NCBI GenBank assembly: GCA_023390415.1
Contig: JAEWCW010000005.1
Span: 1-9,237, forward strand
DNA from: Pseudomonadota bacterium
GTDB taxonomy: Bacteria > Pseudomonadota > Alphaproteobacteria > Sphingomonadales > Sphingomonadaceae
Reading direction: 5' to 3'
Length of the DNA stretch: 9,237 nt
Shown: piece by piece, positions 1 to 5,716 of the stretch
Position numbering within the stretch: the stretch's first letter is position 1
Layout of the letters: every line of letters begins with the position of its first letter
Position numbers and translations under genes: made by a program
The notes under the pieces: generated by a model
Databases searched by the model: none
Seen by the model: only the letters and a program-made list of their open reading frames with translations
Told to the model about the DNA's origin: nothing

Positions 1-350
1 CCTTCGATGTCGACCGGCTCGGCGGCGCCGACGAGCGCGAGCTCTCCGGTCATCTCCTGCCCGGCGAGCGTATCGACGCCGCTTATGGCGGCGAGCGCGG
101 CACCATCCTGTTCACCGACCGCCGGATCGTCACCATCCAGCTGCTCGTGCTGATCAACGAGCGGCTCGAGACCGTCTCTTATTCCTATCGCGCGGTGCGC
201 AGCTTCGCGCTCAACGCGCCCGTCGACGGGGCCGGCCGGACCGAGCTCAAGATCGCCCTCGATTCCGACGAGCATCCGCTCCACCTGCGCGCCAATCCCG
301 GCACCGATTTCGCAGCCGTCATCGAGCTCTTGGCGGCGCGTCTCGCCTAG
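1..350 (+). CDS. Bacterial PH-domain protein (bPH_1-like), 5' end cut off by window
   Basis: The open frame enters from the left edge (first full codon at 3) and ends at TAG 348-350, giving about 115 residues. Near residues 20-24 it has LLPGER, then TILFTDRRIVTI, a YSYRAVRSF strand, TELKIAL, and a C-terminal helix (AAVIELLAARLA). This order (L-pGE-I, then FTdrRl, then Y-y--I--F, then lELKI, then a final helix) is what I know of the small bacterial PH-domain family PF08000/YokE-like. Family members are about 125 residues, so only some 10 N-terminal residues seem to be missing. An internal ATG at 147 would delete the first strands of the fold and is not a credible start. There is no signal peptide in the visible part, so the protein is probably cytosolic. 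Its biochemical role is unknown. The family call is fairly secure and the function is open. Confidence 0.72.
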   Translation, partial: FDVDRLGGADERELSGHLLPGERIDAAYGGERGTILFTDRRIVTIQLLVLINERLETVSYSYRAVRSFALNAPVDGAGRTELKIALDSDEHPLHLRANPGTDFAAVIELLAARLA

Positions 351-380
351 CCTTCCCCGGCGCGGCGCCACCGGCTAGGC
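345..380 (+). promoter_or_regulatory. Strong hairpin over the PH-gene stop codon and just before the transporter start
   Basis: GCCTAGCC (345-352) and GGCTAGGC (373-380) are perfect 8-bp complements. Inside the loop, GGCG (359-362) and CGCC (366-369) can form a second small stem. The left arm contains the PH-gene stop codon. The right arm ends 10 nt before the ATG at 391 and holds the only AGG-like stretch (377-379) near that start. No U-run follows, so a classical intrinsic terminator is unlikely. Weak termination, transcript stabilisation, or masking of the ribosome site of the transporter are all possible. The pairing is seen directly; the role is inference. Confidence 0.5.
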
Positions 381-390
381 TCCGCCGCCC

Positions 391-1308
391 ATGGACATCT
401 ACCTGCCGATCGCCGGCCTCTCCGTGAACGCGCTGGTCATCGTCGCCCTCGGCGGCGTCGTCGGCCTGCTCACCGGAATGATCGGCGTCGGCGGCGGCTT
501 CCTGACGACCCCGATCCTGATCTTCTTCGGGATTCCGCCAGCGGTCGCGGTCGCCTCCTCGACCACCCAGATCACCGGCACCAGCATCTCCGGCGTCCTC
601 GCCCACACCCGCCGCAATGGCGTCGATTACCGAATGGGCGCTGTGATCATCGCCGGCGGCGTGCTCGGATCGCTCGCCGGCGGCTTCCTGTTCCGGCTGC
701 TCCAGCAGATGGGCCAGATCGATACGGTGATCGCGCTCCTCTACGTCATCCTGCTTTCGAGCATCGGCTTCCTGATGGCGAAGGAATCGGCGACCACGCT
801 CGGCCTGGTCAAGTCGAAGGCGGGTGCCGCGCCCAAGCCGCTCCGCCGCCACAATCCGATGATCGCGGCGCTGCCGATGCGCTGGCGCTTCTACCGCTCC
901 GGCCTCTACATCTCGCCGCTCGCGCCGTTCGGGCTCGGAATCTTCTCGGGCATGCTCACCGTGCTGCTCGGGGTCGGGGGCGGCTTCATCATGGTCCCGG
1001 CGATGATCTACCTGCTCGGCATGTCGGCGCAGGTGGTGGTCGGAACCTCGCTCCTCCAGATCCTGGCGGTCACCGCCGCGACGACGATGATCCACGCCAC
1101 CACGACGCGCTCGGTCGACATCGTCCTCGCCGTTCTCCTGCTGCTCGGCTCGGTGGTCGGCGCCCAATATGGAGCGCGCTTCGCCCAGAAGATGCGCCCG
1201 GAATGGCTGCGACTCGGCCTCGCCATCGTCGTCCTGCTCGTCGCCCTGCGCATGGGGCTCCAGCTGACCTGGCGGCCGGACGAGATCTACACGGTGCAGT
1301 TCCTGTGA
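391..1308 (+). CDS. TSUP-family membrane transporter (sulfite exporter TauE/SafE family)
   Basis: A 305-residue, very hydrophobic inner-membrane protein with the internal duplication typical of PF01925. The first half carries GMIGVGGGFLTTPILIFFGI (residues 29-48). The second repeats it as SGMLTVLLGVGGGFIMVPAM (about 186-205), followed by VVVGTSLLQI. A polar, basic loop (about 131-175) separates the halves. The GxGGGF followed by PxL/MI signature is the family hallmark and was the main basis for the call. TSUP proteins move small sulfur- or carbon-containing anions (sulfite, sulfoacetate, thiosulfate and others), and sequence alone does not give the substrate here. The ATG at 391 has a poor Shine-Dalgarno sequence and sits just after a strong hairpin. 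The stop overlaps the start of the TIGR02186 gene, implying one transcript and a shared function. Length is slightly above the usual 250-280 residues because of the central loop and a polar C-terminal tail. Confidence 0.9.
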   Translation: MDIYLPIAGLSVNALVIVALGGVVGLLTGMIGVGGGFLTTPILIFFGIPPAVAVASSTTQITGTSISGVLAHTRRNGVDYRMGAVIIAGGVLGSLAGGFLFRLLQQMGQIDTVIALLYVILLSSIGFLMAKESATTLGLVKSKAGAAPKPLRRHNPMIAALPMRWRFYRSGLYISPLAPFGLGIFSGMLTVLLGVGGGFIMVPAMIYLLGMSAQVVVGTSLLQILAVTAATTMIHATTTRSVDIVLAVLLLLGSVVGAQYGARFAQKMRPEWLRLGLAIVVLLVALRMGLQLTWRPDEIYTVQFL

Positions 1309-2090
1309 TCCGGCTGCGCGCCCTCCTCCTGCTCCTCCTCTTGCCGCTGGCGCTCGGCCCTGCCGCGGCGCAGGACCGCCCCGCCAACCAGCCCCGGCTC
1401 GTCCCCGAGGTCTCGCATCGCAACATCGAGATCCGCTACAGCTTCACTGGCGCGGAGCTGCTCCTGTTCGGCGCGATTCTCTATCCGCGCGGACGCCTCC
1501 CCGACGAGCAGACCGACGTTGCGGTGGTGCTGAAGGGTCCGATGGAGCCGATCGTGGTGCGCGAGCGCCAGCGCGTTGCGGGCATCTGGATGAATGTCGG
1601 CCGCGCGCGCTTCCGCTCTGCGCCGAGCTTCTACGCGGTCGCCTCGTCACGCCCCCTGCGCCGGATCATCGACCAGCGCACCGCCGCCATCTATGAGCTC
1701 GGCCTCGGCAATCTTCAGCTCTCGCCCGGGGGAACGATCCAGCCGGCCGAGCTCCAGCGCTTCGAGGCGGGGCTTATCGATCTGATGCGGCGCGGCCGGC
1801 TCTATCAGGAGGATCCGGACGGGGTCGATATCGTCGAGGGTGTGCTCTACCAGGCGCGGATCCCGATCCCGGCGAGCGTTCCAGTCGGCACCTACACGGC
1901 CGAGACCTTCCTCATCCAGCGCGGGCGGGTCATCGCCGGGGCGGTGCGCGAGATAAGGATCGAGAAATTGGGGTTCGAGGGCTTCGTCGCGCGCGCCGCC
2001 GAGCGCTGGTCCTTCACCTATGGTATCGTCGCGGTCGCGGTCTCGCTGCTGCTCGGCTGGGGGGCGAGCGCGATCTTCCGCCGCGGATGA
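1305..2090 (+). CDS. TIGR02186 family periplasmic protein with C-terminal membrane anchor
   Basis: The start is taken as GTG at 1305, overlapping the transporter stop in GTGA. The frame is open further upstream, but this start gives a clean signal peptide (VIRLRALLLLLLLPLALG, then AAAQD; cleavage about residue 22). The product is 261 residues. The mature part has beta-rich segments (IEIRYSFTGAELLLFGAILY, residues 41-60; DVAVVLKGP, 71-79; IWMNVGRARF, 94-103). A single hydrophobic helix (about 238-257) is followed by the short basic end FRRG. Signal peptide, extracytoplasmic domain and C-terminal anchor match the alphaproteobacterial family TIGR02186 (Pfam Alph_Pro_TM), whose function is not known. 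The 4-nt overlap suggests translational coupling with the TSUP gene, so a periplasmic partner of that transporter is the simplest idea, but this is inference. No catalytic motif or cysteine is visible. Confidence 0.85.
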   Translation: MIRLRALLLLLLLPLALGPAAAQDRPANQPRLVPEVSHRNIEIRYSFTGAELLLFGAILYPRGRLPDEQTDVAVVLKGPMEPIVVRERQRVAGIWMNVGRARFRSAPSFYAVASSRPLRRIIDQRTAAIYELGLGNLQLSPGGTIQPAELQRFEAGLIDLMRRGRLYQEDPDGVDIVEGVLYQARIPIPASVPVGTYTAETFLIQRGRVIAGAVREIRIEKLGFEGFVARAAERWSFTYGIVAVAVSLLLGWGASAIFRRG

Positions 2091-2103
2091 GCGAACCCGC
2101 TCA
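2088..2103 (+). terminator. Short hairpin over the TIGR02186 stop codon
   Basis: TGAGCG (2088-2093) and CGCTCA (2098-2103) form a perfect 6-bp stem around the tetraloop AACC, beginning at the TGA stop. A second tiny stem (AAAG 2105-2108 with CTTT 2114-2117) follows. There is no clear U-tract, so termination would be weak at best. The rest of the gap to 2168 shows no convincing promoter. Confidence 0.3.
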
Positions 2104-2168
2104 GAAAGCACTTCTTTACGCATCGTCGTTAAGGATCGCTCCCGGACCAACGGCCGAGACGAGCGAGA

Positions 2169-3857
2169 ATGACCGACGCCATTCATTTGCGCACCTTCAA
2201 CCCCACCGACGATTCGGCGGGGCCGCGACTGCGCTCGGCTTCGGACGAGGCGCCGGCTCGGCATGAGGCGATCGGCCGAGTGACCGAGATTTCGGGCGGT
2301 GGGGCGCGGATCGAGATCGATCAGGGCAGGCTCGCCGCTCTCGCCGGTCATTCCGATCCGAGCGTCGCCATGTCCGGCCAGGTCGGCAGCCAGGTGAAGC
2401 TGGAATCCGGCAAGCACTGGCTGCTCGCCAACGTGCGCACGCTCAAGGTGCTCGAAGGCCCGTCCGCCAAGGTGCTCGCCGAGATCGATTTCCTCGGCGA
2501 GGGCGACGAGGACGTCCACAGCGGCCGGATCGTCAACTTCAAGCGCGGCATCACCTCCTATCCGATCCCGGGCCACCGGGTCTTCCCGGTCACCGGCGAC
2601 GATCTGAAGCAGATGTATGCGGCCGACGAGCGCGCCCATATCGAGATCGGCACCGTCTATCCGACCAAGGACGTGCGCGGCGCGCTTTATGTCGATGCGC
2701 TGCTCGGCAAGCACTTCGCCTTGCTCGGCTCGACCGGCACCGGCAAATCCACCTCGGCGGCGCTCATCATGCACCGGATCTGCGACCTCTCGCCCGAGGG
2801 TCACATCGTCATGGTCGATCCGCACGGCGAATATAGCGCCGCCTTCAAGGGCCATGGCGAGCTGTTCAACGTCGACAATCTCGCAATGCCCTACTGGCTG
2901 ATGAACTTCGAGGAGCATTGCGAGGTCTTCATCACCACCTCGGGCTCCGAGCGGCAGCGCGACGCGGACATCCTCGCCAAGTGCCTGCTCGCAGCGCGCT
3001 CCAAGAACCGCGCCGCCGACGGGCTCACCAAGCTCACCGTGGATTCGCCGATCCCCTACACATTGTCGGATCTGACCACGGCCATCGCCAATGAGATGGG
3101 GCTGCTCAACAAGGCCGGCGACACCGCGCCCTACATGCGGCTCAAGACCAAGATCGAGGAGCTGAAGAGCGATCCGCGCTACAGCTTCATGTTCTCGGGA
3201 ATGCTCGTCGCCGACACGATGTCGACCTTCATCTCGAAGATCTTCCGCCTGCCCGCCAAGGGCAAGCCGATCTCGATCATCGACGTCTCGGGCGTGCCTT
3301 CCGACATCGTCTCGGTCGTCGTCGCCGTGCTCTCGCGGCTGGTCTTCGATTACGCCATCTGGTCGCGCAGCGAGAAGCAGCGCCCCGTCCTGCTGATCTG
3401 CGAGGAGGCGCACCGCTACGTCCCCGCCGACAAGACCTCGTCCGGCCAGGCGGTGCGCAAGATCCTCGAGCGGATCGCCAAAGAGGGCCGTAAGTACGGC
3501 GTCGCCCTGGGCCTCATCACCCAGCGCCCGTCCGACCTCGCCGAGGGCGTGCTCTCGCAATGCGGCACGATCATCGCGATGCGCCTCAACAACGATCGCG
3601 ACCAGCAGTTCGTGAAGAATGCGATGCCGGAAGGCTCGCGCGGCTTCCTCGACGTCATCCCGGCGCTCCGCAACCGCGAATGCATCGTCTGCGGTGAGGG
3701 CGTCGCGATCCCGATCCGGGTGTCGTTCGACGATCTCGAGCGCGAGCGCCGCCCGGCCTCGTCCGATCCGCTCTTCTCCCAGCTCTGGATGCAGACCGGC
3801 GACGAGGACCAGATGGTCCAGCGCGTCGTCAAGCGCTGGCGCGCCCAGGGCCGCTGA
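2169..3857 (+). CDS. HerA-family hexameric ATPase (DUF87-type ATP-binding protein)
   Basis: A 562-residue P-loop ATPase of the HerA/FtsK superfamily. Residues 1-30 are polar and probably disordered. A small beta domain at about 32-110 (IGRVTEISGGGARIEI ... WLLANVRTLKVL) matches the HAS-barrel at the N-terminus of HerA and ATP synthase subunits. The core has Walker A GSTGTGKST (187-195), the HerA hallmark VDPHGEY (216-222), a Walker B strand ending in EEAH (LLICEEAH, 408-415), and LITQRPSDL (449-457), the segment that carries the sensor glutamine. AKEGRKYG just before it may supply the arginine finger. All catalytic elements are intact. Archaeal HerA works with the NurA nuclease in DNA end resection, but no NurA-like gene is adjacent here. 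The substrate of the bacterial protein is therefore uncertain (DNA translocation is the family expectation). The start is ATG 2169 with a weak GAGCGAG upstream. The gene stands alone and converges on the M23 gene. Confidence 0.88.
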   Translation: MTDAIHLRTFNPTDDSAGPRLRSASDEAPARHEAIGRVTEISGGGARIEIDQGRLAALAGHSDPSVAMSGQVGSQVKLESGKHWLLANVRTLKVLEGPSAKVLAEIDFLGEGDEDVHSGRIVNFKRGITSYPIPGHRVFPVTGDDLKQMYAADERAHIEIGTVYPTKDVRGALYVDALLGKHFALLGSTGTGKSTSAALIMHRICDLSPEGHIVMVDPHGEYSAAFKGHGELFNVDNLAMPYWLMNFEEHCEVFITTSGSERQRDADILAKCLLAARSKNRAADGLTKLTVDSPIPYTLSDLTTAIANEMGLLNKAGDTAPYMRLKTKIEELKSDPRYSFMFSGMLVADTMSTFISKIFRLPAKGKPISIIDVSGVPSDIVSVVVAVLSRLVFDYAIWSRSEKQRPVLLICEEAHRYVPADKTSSGQAVRKILERIAKEGRKYGVALGLITQRPSDLAEGVLSQCGTIIAMRLNNDRDQQFVKNAMPEGSRGFLDVIPALRNRECIVCGEGVAIPIRVSFDDLERERRPASSDPLFSQLWMQTGDEDQMVQRVVKRWRAQGR

Positions 3858-3866
3858 TCCCAGACC

Positions 3867-3979
3867 GTCATGCCAGCGAAGGCTGGCATCTCAGGACGAG
3901 AAGTCGCGGGTGTTCGTGGAGCGCTCCATCGACGCCCGCACCCCTCACCCGATGAGATCCCAGCCTGCGCTGGGATGAC
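3867..3979. repeat. 113-bp near-palindromic dispersed-repeat element between convergent genes
   Basis: Two 26-nt arms (3867-3892 and 3954-3979) are inverted copies of each other with 3 mismatches. Each arm is itself a small palindrome built on CCAGC/GCTGG. The spacer continues the symmetry: GCGGGTG (3906-3912) pairs with CGCCCGC (3933-3939), one pair being a G-U wobble, around the perfect central palindrome TGGAGCGCTCCA (3917-3928). The centres of the inner pair and the central palindrome coincide exactly. That of the outer arms is off by half a base. The type GTCAT-CCAGC-GCTGG-ATCTC is, from memory, a very common intergenic repeat in sphingomonads and other proteobacteria, whose chance translations read like PAxAGMT. 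It begins 9 nt after the HerA stop and ends 12 nt before the M23 stop, so it could act as a bidirectional transcript end. Repeat status in this genome cannot be shown from one window. Confidence 0.8.
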
Positions 3980-3991
3980 GGCCTTGGCCGG

Positions 3992-5506
3992 TCAGGGCGC
4001 GTTGCGGACCGGGGTTGCGCCGGGCTGGGCGGGGGCGCCCACGGACAGCGCGAGGTAGCTGCGCAGGCGGGTCCGGAAGCCGGCGAGCTCGCGGCCCTCG
4101 AGCTGCGAGCGGCTGGCGAAGCGCACCGAGCGCGGGTCGATGAGCTGGCCGTTGCGGTACATCTCGTAATGGAGATGCGGGCCGGTCGAGAGGCCGGTCG
4201 AGCCGACATAGCCGATCACCTGGCCCTGGCGGACGCGCTGGCCGCCCGAGACGGCGATCCGGCTCATATGGCCGAAGCGGGTCGAAAGGCCGCCGGCGTG
4301 GCGGAGCTCGACGACATTGCCGTAGCCGCCGCCCCAGCCGGCGCGTGCGACCTGGCCGTCGGTGGGGGCGAGGATCGGCGTGCCGGAGCGGGCGGCGATG
4401 TCGAGGCCGCGGTGGAAGCGGCGATAGCCGAGGATCGGATGGGTGCGGTAGCCGTAGCCCGAGCTCATCCGGCCGGGCACGGGCTGGGTGAGCCCGCCGG
4501 TCGAGCGGCCGACGCCCGAGGCCTCGAACCATTGGGCCTCGCCGCCGATCGTCCATTGCATCAGCTGGAGATCGCGCCCGCGGGCGCGGTCGAGGCCCGC
4601 ATAGAGGAGCTGTCCGGACTCGCTCTCGCCGGTCGCCGCGCGGCGATGCTCGATGACGATGTCGAAGCGGTCGGACGAATTGAGGTCGCCGATGTCGATC
4701 TGGGTGGTGAGCGCCCGGATATAGGCCTGCACGGCGCGGCCCGGGACTCCGGCGGCGCGCGCCGAGCGGTAGAGGCTGGCGCCGACCTGGCCCTGGATTC
4801 TGAGCGGGGTCTCGTCGATCGAGATGTCGGTGCGGCTGACCGCAAAGGCGCCGCCGGCGCGCGAGACGGTCAGACGGAGATCGAGCGAGGCGCGGAAGGC
4901 GATGCTCTCGATCGGCCGCGGCATGTTCGGGTTGGCGCGCCGGCCGAGGACGATATTGACGACCGTGCCTGGCCGGATCGTCTCCAGCGGCACCTCGGCG
5001 CCGACCAGCTCCGCGACCGAAGCGGCGTCGGCCGGATCGGCGCCGCGGGCGGCGAGGACCTGGGCGAGGGCATTGCCGTCATTGAGGGTGGCGCTGAGCT
5101 CGATGCGCGGGCGTTCGGGCGCGACCGCGAGCGGCTCCACTGCATCGGTCGGGGCCATCCTCTTGCCGGTACCGGCGCCGAGCGCGAGCGGTGCGAAGGC
5201 GAGCGCGCGCGCCTCTGCGCGCTGGGCGGAGGGAAGCGGATTGGGGGCGCCGCCGGGCATCGCCTGGGCGGTCGGCGCGAGCATCCAGGCGATCGCGCAG
5301 AGGCCGACGCAGGTCGCCGCCCCGCGGAACCATTGGCGCGACCCGATGCGGACGCCGAGGTCCACGACGAGCTCGACGTCGCCCAGCGCGCGCCGGGCGG
5401 GTTCGCCCTTGCGGCCGAAGCCGCGGGCGATGGTCTGACGGCGAAAGCCGGGCTCGTGCGCGATCGCGCCGCCGCCGGCAGGCCGGATGTCCTGGAACTG
5501 GTACAA
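3992..5506 (-). CDS. M23-family peptidoglycan endopeptidase (MepM/OapA-like), membrane-anchored
   Basis: A 504-residue cell-wall hydrolase. Residues 1-60 are cytoplasmic, ending in DLGVRIGSRQWFRG. A single membrane segment or uncleaved signal follows (about 61-82, ATCVGLCAIAWMLAP). The periplasmic part starts with a LysM/OapA-like region (about 136-190, with GNALAQVL and LIRPGT-like TIRPGTVVNIVLG). A Csd3-like linker domain follows (about 240-287, SLYRSARAAGVP ... LNSSDRFDIVIE). The M23 (LytM) domain spans about 335-465. The zinc and catalytic residues are all there: H365 and D369 in HRGLD, H413 in GHMS, and H444 and H446 in GPHLHYE. It should therefore be an active D,D-endopeptidase that cleaves peptide cross-links. 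The start is TTG at 5504-5506 (MYQFQDI). GAGGGGG lies 11 nt upstream and a 4-bp stem directly abuts the TTG. No ATG or GTG gives a better family N-terminus. It diverges from the helicase gene. Confidence 0.9.
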   Translation of the reverse strand: MYQFQDIRPAGGGAIAHEPGFRRQTIARGFGRKGEPARRALGDVELVVDLGVRIGSRQWFRGAATCVGLCAIAWMLAPTAQAMPGGAPNPLPSAQRAEARALAFAPLALGAGTGKRMAPTDAVEPLAVAPERPRIELSATLNDGNALAQVLAARGADPADAASVAELVGAEVPLETIRPGTVVNIVLGRRANPNMPRPIESIAFRASLDLRLTVSRAGGAFAVSRTDISIDETPLRIQGQVGASLYRSARAAGVPGRAVQAYIRALTTQIDIGDLNSSDRFDIVIEHRRAATGESESGQLLYAGLDRARGRDLQLMQWTIGGEAQWFEASGVGRSTGGLTQPVPGRMSSGYGYRTHPILGYRRFHRGLDIAARSGTPILAPTDGQVARAGWGGGYGNVVELRHAGGLSTRFGHMSRIAVSGGQRVRQGQVIGYVGSTGLSTGPHLHYEMYRNGQLIDPRSVRFASRSQLEGRELAGFRTRLRSYLALSVGAPAQPGATPVRNAP

Positions 5507-5716
5507 GGCTGGAAAAGCCCCCTCGCGCCCTTACGAAAAACTGCCCCGCTGCTCCCCAGCAGGCGTCGAGGACTGTGAAGAAAAAGGGTTAAAGTCAAAT
5601 TACGTCCTCCGTGCGGATACGGTATCTGGAGACGAACCGCCCGCTGGTTCCGACGAGCCGAGCCCAACCTTGCCCATGTGCTTGCGTTCGCGCGCGCCCG
5701 CGCCAATTTATCCCTC
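5507..5716. other. Divergent intergenic region of the M23 and helicase genes
   Basis: These 210 bases should hold the promoters of both flanking genes. It is locally A/T-richer around 5575-5605 than anything nearby. On the minus strand a TTGACT (5593-5598) could be a -35 element for the M23 gene, but no good -10 sits 16-18 nt further on. A CTGCT/AGCAG hairpin with a CCCC loop (5549-5562) would lie in the M23 leader. On the plus strand there are GATAC-G-GTATC (5616-5626) and GAACC-N7-GGTTC (5634-5650). I cannot assign transcription starts with confidence. Confidence 0.5.
5589..5603. promoter_or_regulatory. CtrA-like binding box (TTAA-N7-TTAC)
   Basis: TTAA (5589-5592), seven bases, then TTAC (5600-5603). 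The alphaproteobacterial CtrA consensus is TTAA-N7-TTAA, so this is a 7-of-8 match. It lies in the most A/T-rich stretch between two divergent genes, about 85 bp from the M23 start and 115 bp from the helicase start, and overlaps the minus-strand TTGACT that might be the M23 -35 element. Cell-cycle control of a wall hydrolase by CtrA would make sense biologically. A single short match in one window is weak evidence. Confidence 0.35.

Noticed and set aside
319..1167. 282-residue open frame on the minus strand across the TSUP gene
   Set aside because: It is rich in Arg, Asp, Glu and His with no fold-like pattern, as expected from the complement of a high-GC3 gene. The plus-strand frame has clear family motifs.
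1647..3560. 637-residue minus-strand open frame opposite TIGR02186 and HerA
   Set aside because: It spans two genes with recognisable domains, and its composition is that of an antisense shadow in G+C-rich DNA.
2169..3857. HerA-based antiphage defence system
   Set aside because: Neighbours are a transporter pair and an M23 hydrolase; no Sir2, DUF4297 or nuclease partner is present in the window.
3867..3979. CRISPR-like repeat reading of the two 26-nt arms
   Set aside because: Only two copies, in inverted orientation, and each internally palindromic; no array and no cas genes.
3870..4058. 62-residue plus-strand frame beginning MPAKAGIS
   Set aside because: It is the chance translation of the dispersed palindromic repeat, and such peptides recur wherever the repeat lies.
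4169..5578. 469-residue plus-strand open frame opposite the M23 gene
   Set aside because: Low-complexity Ala/Gly/Asp/Arg sequence; the minus strand holds intact M23 zinc ligands.
5678..5716. GTG start giving the helicase 13 more residues
   Set aside because: The extra residues are alanine/arginine-rich with no ribosome site, and the ATG at 5717 places the P-loop at the usual distance from the N-terminus.
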